From Bacteroidales bacterium (lineage in GTDB: Bacteria > Bacteroidota > Bacteroidia > Bacteroidales > UBA7960), in contig PWNY01000261.1 of the NCBI GenBank assembly GCA_003557805.1, positions 1-5,754 on the forward strand: 5,754 nucleotides of DNA, written 5' to 3'. Positions 1-4,795 of the stretch are shown here, in pieces; position 1 is the first letter of the stretch; every line of letters begins with the position of its first letter. A program made the translations under genes and the position numbers. The notes under the pieces were generated by a model. It was given only the letters and a program-made list of their open reading frames with translations, ran no database searches and was not told the origin of the DNA.

Positions 1-690
1 ATCAAAAGGGCAACCGATGTGATGATCGCGGGCAAGGTAGTGGTGGTTGCCGGCTATGGTGATGTGGGCAAGGGCTGCGCACAGTCAATGCGCAGCTATG
101 GTGCCAGGGTAATAGTAAGCGAGATAGACCCTATCTGCGCACTGCAGGCAGCCATGGAAGGCTTTGAGGTAAAGACATTAGAGGATGCACTTGATGAGGG
201 TAATATCTTCGTTACCGCTACCGGCAACAGGGATGTTATCACCGTTGAGCATATGGCCAGGATGAAAGACCAGGCGATAGTGTGCAATATCGGCCATTTC
301 GATAATGAGATACAGGTAGATGCACTTGACGCACTTGAGGATGTTAAGAAGGTTAATATAAAGCCACAGGTTGACAAGTATATCTTCCCCGGCGGAAATG
401 AGATCTTCCTGCTTGCCGAGGGCAGGCTGGTGAACCTGGGTTGTGCCACCGGGCACGCATCCTTTGTGATGAGCAACAGCTTTACCAACCAGGTGCTGGC
501 GCAGCTGGATCTGTGGCAGAAAGATTACGATCTGGGTGTCTACTGCCTGCCCAAGCACCTTGATGAGGAGGTTGCACGCCTGCACCTTGAAAAGATAGGT
601 GTGAGGTTAACAAGACTAACCGACGAGCAGGCCGCCTACATAGGTGTCAAAAAGGAGGGGCCCTATAAACCTGAACACTACAGGTACTAA
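1..690 (+). CDS. ahcY: S-adenosylhomocysteine hydrolase (adenosylhomocysteinase), C-terminal part; 5' end outside window
   Basis: Cytosolic NAD-dependent enzyme that splits S-adenosylhomocysteine into adenosine and homocysteine, relieving product inhibition of SAM-dependent methyltransferases. The frame is open from base 1 (first residues IKRATDVMIAGK) to TAA at 688-690, giving 229 residues, roughly the last half of a family that is usually about 430-480 aa. Visible signatures: the Rossmann NAD-binding loop GYGDVGKG (fragment residues 18-25), the acidic ribose-binding strand end VSEIDP, the GHFDNEI segment, the stretch NLGCATGHASFVMSNSFTNQ (usually GHPSFVMS; here Ala replaces Pro), and the C-terminal KPEHYRY, whose Lys and Tyr in this family reach into the NAD site of the neighbouring subunit. 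The GTG at 19-21 is an internal Val codon, not the start, because family-typical sequence continues upstream to the edge. The gene converges on the next with 3 bp between stops and no visible terminator. Confidence 0.97.
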   Translation: MKRATDVMIAGKVVVVAGYGDVGKGCAQSMRSYGARVIVSEIDPICALQAAMEGFEVKTLEDALDEGNIFVTATGNRDVITVEHMARMKDQAIVCNIGHFDNEIQVDALDALEDVKKVNIKPQVDKYIFPGGNEIFLLAEGRLVNLGCATGHASFVMSNSFTNQVLAQLDLWQKDYDLGVYCLPKHLDEEVARLHLEKIGVRLTRLTDEQAAYIGVKKEGPYKPEHYRY

Positions 691-693
691 TTA

Positions 694-1146
694 TCAGTTA
701 CGTATGGTCAGCCTGTTGGTTGAAGGGTCAAAGATGGCATTATACTGCTTCAGGGGGTAATTGCTGCTGCCCTCAACAACAGAACCGTCTATTACCAGGA
801 AGACCGAACCGCAGCAGGGGTCGGAAGCCCTGAGGTTATCATCCTCCAAAAGGCTTACCATGCAGTTGTCCGGGTCGCAGGGGCAGGCCCGGTCAAAGGC
901 CCTGAACTCATCCATGGATACCCTGTAGACGATAATGCCCTGGTAGCCGCCTGATTCAGAGCGGGAGAACTGATGTGACATTCCGGGGCTGTTCAGGTTG
1001 TAGTGGATGATGTTGAAGTTGAAGTTCACCAAAACGTGGGGTACCGGGTGCTCCCTGTCCTTGTCGCAGGAGCTCAGCAGGCTGGGCATCGCGGCAAAAA
1101 GGATAAGCAGCAGGCCGGTCATTATGATTTTTCCGGGTAATTTCAT
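694..1146 (-). CDS. Small lipoprotein with Rieske-like fold, Cys-for-His variant; function unknown
   Basis: A 150-aa protein from ATG at 1144-1146 to TGA at 694-696. The N-terminus is a lipoprotein signal: basic start (MKLPGK), hydrophobic core at about residues 7-24, and lipobox LLSSC with Cys27 as the lipidated residue, followed by Asp-Lys-Asp, so envelope location is expected (inference). Residues about 68-150 resemble the Rieske-type domain of Bacteroidota lipoproteins usually annotated as hypothetical: GIIVYR, FRAFDRACPC, then PCCGSVFLVIDGS and PLKQYNAIFD. Compared with a true Rieske protein (CxH and CPxHG), His is replaced by Cys in both motifs (C88-P-C90 and C112-G), and the first Cys of the second motif is Asp109; extra Cys lie at 95 and 111. 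Classical 2Fe-2S binding is therefore doubtful. A disulfide-stabilised Rieske fold or an altered metal site are both possible. The fold assignment is by eye. It is transcribed divergently from the next gene. Confidence 0.85.
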   Translation of the reverse strand: MKLPGKIIMTGLLLILFAAMPSLLSSCDKDREHPVPHVLVNFNFNIIHYNLNSPGMSHQFSRSESGGYQGIIVYRVSMDEFRAFDRACPCDPDNCMVSLLEDDNLRASDPCCGSVFLVIDGSVVEGSSNYPLKQYNAIFDPSTNRLTIRN

Positions 1147-1163
1147 TACAGTGATCTATTATT

Positions 1164-1194
1164 TATGCAAAGTTAGGTTTTTTTGGTATTTTTG
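1164..1194 (+). promoter_or_regulatory. Putative promoter for the one-TM hypothetical gene
   Basis: TATTTTTG at 1187-1194 matches the TAnnTTTG -7 consensus. TATG at 1164-1167 is a one-mismatch version of the -33 TTTG at 19 bp spacing. Transcription would start near 1200, about 26 nt before the ATG at 1227. The element overlaps the leader region of the divergent lipoprotein gene, so the two promoters lie back to back within about 30 bp. Confidence 0.45.
1168..1175 (-). promoter_or_regulatory. Putative sigma-A -7 element for the lipoprotein gene
   Basis: On the minus strand the sequence reads TAACTTTGC, a full match to the Bacteroidota -7 consensus TAnnTTTG. Transcription would begin near 1161, leaving a 5' leader of about 15 nt before the ATG at 1146. 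No clear -33 TTG is seen at the right distance, so support rests on the -7 match and its position. Confidence 0.5.
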
Positions 1195-1226
1195 CTTTAA
1201 CACTGTTTTCACAAGGGCTATTTCAA

Positions 1227-1787
1227 ATGGAAGATTTTGTATATATAATACTTATTGTCGTATGGGTGCTGGTAAGCTTTTTAAAGCGCAAGCCCAAGAA
1301 GAGAGCCCCTGCCGGTGAATCAAAGCCGGCCAGGCAGAAAGATACCAGCGGTAAACCTGAAGAGGTCTCCATGGAGGAGATGCTGGAGGAGTTTTTCGGT
1401 GGCGGCAAAAAGAAAAAGGAGCAGCAAAAACCGGCCGAGGTGCAGTATGACAAAAGAGAGGAGAGGAGAACCCGGGAGGATCTGAGGGAGCAGGAGAGAT
1501 GGGATGCAAGGGGAAAGGAAGACTACAGCCGGTATGACAGGCAGTCTGAGGAGCCGGCATACCAGGACCATTCGGGTACGGATTCAGTTGCCGATGACCA
1601 TGAGTTCGCCTCGGAGGGTAAGGTGCAGACCATTGACGATCTTATTGAGTCACACAAAAGAGAAGAGGCAATAAGGCTGGCAAGCGAGCAGATGCTGGGC
1701 GATGAACACGCCCATGAAGGTATCCCGGAGTTTGACCTGAGAAAGGCCGTCATATTCTCAGAAATATTAAACAGAAAATACCACTGA
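1227..1787 (+). CDS. Hypothetical one-TM, highly charged protein; function unknown
   Basis: A 186-aa protein from ATG at 1227 to TGA at 1785-1787. Residues about 4-19 form a single hydrophobic helix (FVYIILIVVWVLVSFL) followed at once by a basic cluster (KRKPKKR), which predicts a membrane anchor with the bulk of the protein in the cytoplasm. Residues about 25-130 are a low-complexity linker rich in Lys, Glu, Arg, Asp and Gln, with an acidic MEEMLEEFFGGG patch at 49-60 followed by KKKK; it is probably disordered or partly helical. The C-terminus is more ordered: TIDDLIESHKREEAIRLASE (about 135-154) and the last 20 residues, with FDLRKAVIFSEILNRKY. I recall this C-terminal motif in short membrane-anchored Bacteroidota proteins annotated as hypothetical, but I cannot give it a role. 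The family appears to conserve its two ends and vary in the middle. It has its own promoter and a strong terminator shape downstream. Confidence 0.85.
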   Translation: MEDFVYIILIVVWVLVSFLKRKPKKRAPAGESKPARQKDTSGKPEEVSMEEMLEEFFGGGKKKKEQQKPAEVQYDKREERRTREDLREQERWDARGKEDYSRYDRQSEEPAYQDHSGTDSVADDHEFASEGKVQTIDDLIESHKREEAIRLASEQMLGDEHAHEGIPEFDLRKAVIFSEILNRKYH

Positions 1788-1791
1788 TAAA

Positions 1792-1823
1792 TTTGAAAAT
1801 TAATAAATAATTATTTATCTTTG
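1792..1823 (+). promoter_or_regulatory. Bacteroidota sigma-A promoter upstream of the non-coding region and greA
   Basis: TTTG at 1792-1795 and TATCTTTG at 1816-1823 are separated by 20 bp, matching the TTTG-N19-21-TAnnTTTG pattern; this is the most complete promoter in the window. The spacer is AT-rich. Transcription would begin near 1829-1830. It starts 5 bp after the stop codon of the preceding gene and would drive whatever is made from 1830 on: a short RNA ended by the hairpin at 1853-1891, the candidate SRP-like RNA, and possibly greA. Confidence 0.6.
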
Positions 1824-1852
1824 CTTTTAGCATAGTAAAGCAAAACTTAACG

Positions 1853-1891
1853 CCTGATTTTGGACCGGTGGTCCGATATCAGGTCTTTTTT
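1853..1891 (+). terminator. Strong intrinsic terminator shape, or leader attenuator
   Basis: CCTGAT (1853-1858) pairs with ATCAGG (1878-1883), and inside that GGACC (1862-1866) pairs with GGTCC (1870-1874) around a three-base loop, with a small internal loop between the two helices. A T-rich run follows at 1884-1891 (TCTTTTTT). This is the standard form of a Rho-independent terminator on the plus strand. It can serve the one-TM gene ending at 1787. It also lies only about 25 nt downstream of the start expected from the promoter at 1792-1823, so it could instead end a roughly 60-nt transcript or act as an attenuator. Confidence 0.7.
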
Positions 1892-1900
1892 CTGTAAGCC

Positions 1901-1987
1901 CCCTGTGTACATATATCATGCAGCAGGGCTTGTTTCAGGGCCGGAAGGTGTCAGGCAAGCCCACTGAACCGGTATATGTAATAAGGG
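1901..1987 (+). ncRNA. ffs: Candidate small (4.5S-type) signal recognition particle RNA
   Basis: The stretch folds into one long rod. From outside in: CCCT (1901-1904) with AGGG (1984-1987), TACATATA (1908-1915) with TATATGTA (1973-1980), CAG (1921-1923) with CTG (1964-1966), GGGCTTG (1926-1932) with CAAGCCC (1956-1962), then a closing CC/GG stem on a GGAA tetraloop (1943-1946). The apex can be laid on domain IV of E. coli 4.5S RNA: CAGG on the 5' side of the symmetric loop (1936-1939), a three-pair stem capped by GGAA, and C-A then G at the matching 3' positions (1952-1954), with a U-G closing pair as in E. coli. The 3' loop strand reads GTCA where SRP RNA normally has AGCA, which is a real departure. 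Its 87 nt length fits the small bacterial form. No dedicated promoter or terminator is obvious at its ends. Alternative: a structured 5' leader of greA. Confidence 0.5.
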
Positions 1988-2070
1988 AAAAATGGTTTTA
2001 TAAAACAAATATCACGATCAATTTATTCCAGGCGTTCTGGTGCCGCAGAATGGGGTGCCCATTGAATGTC

Positions 2071-2089
2071 TGGTATTATTTTAATACCA
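2071..2089 (+). promoter_or_regulatory. Hairpin just upstream of the greA start codon
   Basis: TGGTATTA (2071-2078) pairs perfectly with TAATACCA (2082-2089) around a TTT loop, giving an eight-pair stem that ends seven bases before the greA ATG at 2097. On the RNA it would sit where the ribosome binds, so it could modulate greA translation. As DNA it is also a palindrome able to bind a dimeric repressor. No Shine-Dalgarno sequence is present. Function is inferred from position only. Confidence 0.35.
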
Positions 2090-2096
2090 AATCACT

Positions 2097-2579
2097 ATGA
2101 GCCAGGTACAATATTTCACAAAGGAAGGACTTGACAAGCTGAAGGATGAGCTGGAGAAACTCAAGTCAGTAGAAAGGCCCGCTATATCACAGATGATAGC
2201 AGAGGCAAGGGAAAAGGGCGACCTTTCTGAGAATGCCGAATATGACGCGGCAAAGAATGAACAGGGCATGCTGGAGCTTCGTATTTCAAAGCTTGAGGAG
2301 ACCCTCAGGAATGCACGTGTTATAGACGAAAAGCAGCTGGACAAGAGCAAGATCTCAATACTGTCCAGGGTCAAGCTGAAGAACCTCAAGAATGACGCGG
2401 TTATGGAATATTCCCTGGTACCCGAGAACGAGGCTGATATCAAAAACAGGAAGATATCGGTAAACTCACCCATTGCAAAGGGGCTGCTGGGAAAGAAAGC
2501 AGGGGATACCGTTGAGATACAGGTGCCCGTGGGCCTGATGACATTCAAAATAATAGAGGTTTCTCCGGTAGGAGCCTAA
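2097..2579 (+). CDS. greA: Transcription elongation factor GreA
   Basis: GreA enters the secondary channel of backtracked RNA polymerase and stimulates cleavage of the displaced RNA 3' end, restarting elongation. The product is 160 aa, the usual GreA length. Residues about 1-76 form the antiparallel coiled coil; its tip carries GDLSENAEYDAAKNEQ with Asp42 and Glu45, equivalent to the acidic pair (D41, E44 in E. coli) that coordinates the catalytic Mg2+ in the polymerase. Residues about 80-160 are the FKBP-like domain, ending in the characteristic SPIAKGLLGKKAGDTVEI and FKIIEVSP segments. The start at 2097 gives the normal GreA N-terminus (MSQVQYFTKEGLDKL), and no Shine-Dalgarno sequence precedes it. 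The gene lies 13 bp upstream of the HIT gene, a pairing I recall as common in Bacteroidota, so the two are likely cotranscribed. The long non-coding region upstream may hold its regulation. Confidence 0.97.
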   Translation: MSQVQYFTKEGLDKLKDELEKLKSVERPAISQMIAEAREKGDLSENAEYDAAKNEQGMLELRISKLEETLRNARVIDEKQLDKSKISILSRVKLKNLKNDAVMEYSLVPENEADIKNRKISVNSPIAKGLLGKKAGDTVEIQVPVGLMTFKIIEVSPVGA

Positions 2580-2592
2580 AAACAATATTGCC

Positions 2593-2988
2593 ATGCCTTC
2601 AATTTTTTCACGTATCGTAAAGGGGGAGATACCCTCACACAAGGTGGCAGAGGATGACAACTTCCTTGCCTTCCTTGACATCAACCCCCTGGCCAGGGGG
2701 CACACCCTTGTTATACCCAAAAAGGAGGTCGACAACATCTTTGACCTGGATGATAAGACCTACACCGGCCTGTGGATGTTCGCAAAAAAGGTTGCGGGCG
2801 CAATTGGGAAGGTAATGCCCTGCGAAAGGGTGGGTATTGCCGTTCTGGGCCTGGAGGTACCACATGCCCACATCCACCTGGTGCCCATTAACGGCATCTA
2901 TGACATTGACTTTTCAAAGCCCAAGCTGAAGCTGGGCCCCGATGAGTTTGCCTCAATCGCTTCAAGGATAGCGGCAGAGGTTGACTAG
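2593..2988 (+). CDS. HIT (histidine triad) family nucleotide-binding protein
   Basis: A 131-aa cytosolic protein of the HINT-like branch of the HIT superfamily, whose members hydrolyse or transfer nucleoside-monophosphate conjugates such as AMP-lysine or adenosine phosphoramidates; the physiological substrate here is unknown. The fold is complete: an N-terminal IFSRIVKGEIPSHKV segment, FLAFLDINPLARGHTLVIPK (residues about 25-44), and the histidine triad at 91-96 (H91-A-H93-I-H95-L) in VPHAHIHLVP. By analogy with HINT1 the middle residue, His93, is the nucleophile. ATG at 2593 gives the family's normal MPSIFSRIV start. It ends with tandem in-frame stops (TAG then TAA, 2986-2991). It follows greA by 13 bp, almost certainly in one operon, and converges on ruvC with 8 bp between stop codons. 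Confidence 0.95.
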   Translation: MPSIFSRIVKGEIPSHKVAEDDNFLAFLDINPLARGHTLVIPKKEVDNIFDLDDKTYTGLWMFAKKVAGAIGKVMPCERVGIAVLGLEVPHAHIHLVPINGIYDIDFSKPKLKLGPDEFASIASRIAAEVD

Positions 2989-2996
2989 TAACCGGC

Positions 2997-3557
2997 CTAT
3001 TTTTTGGTAACCCTGCGGGGGTTGGATGCGATATATGCCTTCCAGCCGCTGTATGAGCTGCCCTGTTTTGCAGGGCTGCTGGCCTGGTAGTGGTGGCACA
3101 GGGCCACGGCCAGTGCATCCGTAATATCCAGGTTGTCGGGAACTCCCTTTATCTTTAGTATGCGGTAGAGCATGCCTGCAACCTGCTCCTTTGAAGCCCC
3201 TCCTTTACCGGTGATTGACTGCTTTATCTTGCGGGGTGAATATTCAAACACCGGAATATCCCTGTAGAGGGCTGCCGCAATGGCAACACCCTGTGCACGA
3301 CCCAGCTTGAGCATGGACTGTACGTTCTTGCCGTAAAATGGGTGCTCTATGGCCAGTTCGTCGGGCTTGTACTCGTCAATGTTGCGAAGTACGGTATCGA
3401 AGATCTTCTTAAGCTTCAGGGCATGATCGCCCAGCTTCTCCATCTTTAGCACATCCATGCCCAGTACATGGACATCTTTGCCGTCCAGGCCTATTATCCC
3501 CAGCCCCATATTGTTGGTGCCGGGATCTATGCCTATTATGATCTTCTGGTAGGTCAA
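2997..3557 (-). CDS. ruvC: Crossover junction endodeoxyribonuclease RuvC, probable TTG start
   Basis: RuvC is the dimeric, Mg2+-dependent resolvase that cuts four-way Holliday junctions on the RuvAB complex during recombinational repair. Taking the TTG at 3557-3555 as start gives 186 aa beginning MTYQKIIIGIDPGT, the normal family N-terminus. The four catalytic acids are present: Asp11 (GIDPGT), Glu71 (AIEHPFYGKN), and Asp144 and Asp147 (LDITDALA), with the last pair three residues apart as in E. coli D138/D141. The segment SMLKLGRAQGV and the C-terminal SGWKAYIASNP fit a Bacteroidota-type RuvC. There is no in-frame ATG before the active-site strand. The only other upstream choice is TTG at 3587-3585 (196 aa, preceded directly by an in-frame TAA), but that codon lies at the expected transcription start of the promoter at 3591-3598, so I prefer 3557. 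It converges on the HIT gene and diverges from pdxA. Confidence 0.93.
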   Translation of the reverse strand: MTYQKIIIGIDPGTNNMGLGIIGLDGKDVHVLGMDVLKMEKLGDHALKLKKIFDTVLRNIDEYKPDELAIEHPFYGKNVQSMLKLGRAQGVAIAAALYRDIPVFEYSPRKIKQSITGKGGASKEQVAGMLYRILKIKGVPDNLDITDALAVALCHHYQASSPAKQGSSYSGWKAYIASNPRRVTKK

Positions 3558-3590
3558 GGGGTTAAATTTTACCTTAAGACAAGACAATTA

Positions 3591-3598
3591 CAAAGCTA
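3591..3598 (-). promoter_or_regulatory. Putative -7 element for ruvC
   Basis: On the minus strand the bases read TAGCTTTG, a full match to TAnnTTTG. The expected transcription start is near 3584-3585, which leaves about 27 nt of leader if ruvC begins at 3557 but none if it begins at 3587. A convincing -33 element is not seen at the usual distance. Confidence 0.45.
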
Positions 3599-3644
3599 TG
3601 CAATTTATTGAAAAAAATATATGACCAATTTATCTTCATATAAT

Positions 3645-3652
3645 TACCTTTG
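3645..3652 (+). promoter_or_regulatory. Putative -7 element for pdxA-murF
   Basis: TACCTTTGC at 3645-3653 matches TAnnTTTG followed by the often-seen C. The expected start is near 3658-3659, giving a leader of about 50 nt that is AT-rich just before the ATG at 3708. Only a weak -33 (ATG at 3621-3623, 21 bp spacing) is visible. It faces away from the ruvC element, with 46 bp between the two. Confidence 0.5.
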
Positions 3653-3707
3653 CACATAACATACCGGCAGGTACACTTAAAATTTTTCATTAATAATTTC
3701 TAAACCG

Positions 3708-4784
3708 ATGGAAAAAGGTCCGGAACAGCAGAATATAAGGATTGGTATCAGCCAGGGAGATGTCAACGGCATCAGCTATGAGATAATCATGAAGACCCTG
3801 AGCGACTCAAGGATCCTTGAGTTTTTCACTCCGGTTGTTTACGGATCCTCAAAGGTCGCCTCATATTACAAGAAGATTCTTGGTATACACGATTTTAACT
3901 TTCATGTGGTAAAGGGGGTAGACCAGGCAGTGCCCGGCAAGGCCAATATGCTCAACCTCTTCAGGGAGGAGATAAAGATAGAAATGGGCCAGCTTACCGA
4001 GACCGCCGGCAAGGCTGCCGTACACTCCCTTGAGAAGGCCGTGGAAGACTTAAAGCAGGGACACCTGGATGCGCTGGTGACCGCACCCATCAACAAGCAG
4101 AACATACAGGGGGAGGAGTTCAACTTTCCAGGTCATACCGAGTACCTTACACGCAGGTTCGATGCCGAGGAGAGCCTGATGCTCATGGTAAGCAATGATG
4201 TGCGCATCGGGGTCATCACCGGTCATATTCCCCTTGCGCAGGTGCCCTCGAGGGTTACGCCCGAGCTTATATTGCAGAAGGTGCAGATACTGAACTCCTC
4301 ACTGAAAAGGGATTTTGGCATAGAGAGGCCGAGGATTGCGATAATGGGGATGAACCCGCATGCGGGAGACAAGGGGGTTATAGGCCAGGAGGAGCAGGAG
4401 GTTATAATACCGGCCATACGCAGGGCCTTTGACGATGGCATACTCGCCTTCGGCCCATACCCGGCCGACGGCTTCTTCGGCAGTGCCTCATTCAGGAACT
4501 TCGACGGCATACTGACCATGTTCCATGATCAGGGCCTGATACCATTTAAGATCCTCTCTTTCAAGAGCGGGGTGAACTTCACAGCCGGTTTGCCAATTGT
4601 GCGTACATCCCCTGCCCATGGTACGGCATTTGACCTGGCAGGCAAGAACGAGTCCAGCCCTGATGCCTTTAGGGAGGCTATATACCTTGCTATAGATATT
4701 GCAAGGAACCGCAAAATATACGATGAGGCCTCGGCCAACCCCCTGGGCAGCAGTGAAGAATCAGGTGACAGCAATGACAGTTAA
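3708..4784 (+). CDS. pdxA: 4-hydroxythreonine-4-phosphate dehydrogenase PdxA
   Basis: Cytosolic NAD(P)-dependent enzyme of the DXP-dependent vitamin B6 pathway: it oxidises 4-phosphohydroxy-L-threonine to a product that decarboxylates, which PdxJ then joins with deoxyxylulose 5-phosphate. The product is 358 aa, slightly longer than E. coli PdxA (329). Active-site residues keep a constant +7 offset from E. coli: His143 and Thr144 (GHTEYL), metal ligands His173 (TGHIPL), His218 (NPHAGD) and His273 (FHDQGL), and phosphate/substrate contacts Lys281, Asn290 and Arg299. Oddities: the N-terminal loop is GDVNGISYE rather than GDPAGIGPE, which I take as the Bacteroidota form; the conserved Asp of TSxDHGTA is Ala303; and the last dozen residues are a Ser/Glu/Asp/Gly tail without family similarity. 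ATG at 3708 leaves a short polar lead-in before RIGISQGD. murF begins 11 bp after the stop, so the pair is probably one transcript. Confidence 0.95.
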   Translation: MEKGPEQQNIRIGISQGDVNGISYEIIMKTLSDSRILEFFTPVVYGSSKVASYYKKILGIHDFNFHVVKGVDQAVPGKANMLNLFREEIKIEMGQLTETAGKAAVHSLEKAVEDLKQGHLDALVTAPINKQNIQGEEFNFPGHTEYLTRRFDAEESLMLMVSNDVRIGVITGHIPLAQVPSRVTPELILQKVQILNSSLKRDFGIERPRIAIMGMNPHAGDKGVIGQEEQEVIIPAIRRAFDDGILAFGPYPADGFFGSASFRNFDGILTMFHDQGLIPFKILSFKSGVNFTAGLPIVRTSPAHGTAFDLAGKNESSPDAFREAIYLAIDIARNRKIYDEASANPLGSSEESGDSNDS

Positions 4785-4795
4785 AATGCCCCTCA

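Noticed and set aside
1007..1318. Plus-strand frame of 103 codons spanning the divergent intergenic region
   Set aside because: It covers both promoters and the starts of two better-supported genes, and shows no domain.
1252..1753. Several minus-strand and alternate-frame open frames opposite the one-TM protein gene
   Set aside because: They are shadows of a Lys/Glu/Arg-rich coding sequence, whose complement reads as Ser/Pro/Leu/Phe-rich frames. None has a promoter or conserved feature.
1995..2006. Perfect 12-bp palindrome GTTTTATAAAAC
   Set aside because: In such AT-rich sequence it can arise by chance, it has no loop for a stable RNA hairpin, and no second copy is seen near other promoters.
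2035..2061. Two small adjacent hairpins in the greA leader (TTCTG/CAGAA and TGGG/CCCA)
   Set aside because: The stems are four to six pairs and individually weak, so they do not justify a riboswitch call, although they add to the impression of a structured leader.
1918..2100. Short plus-strand frame of 60 codons in the non-coding region
   Set aside because: It overlaps the rod hairpin and the greA start codon, has no recognisable motif, and its composition does not look coding. The RNA structure explains the stretch better.
2973..3005. Possible terminator between the HIT gene and ruvC
   Set aside because: GGTT (2979-2982) with AACC (2990-2993) and a few outer pairs precede six T at 3000-3005, but the stem is short and interrupted, and the T run starts too far from the main helix. 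It may work weakly but cannot be supported as a feature.
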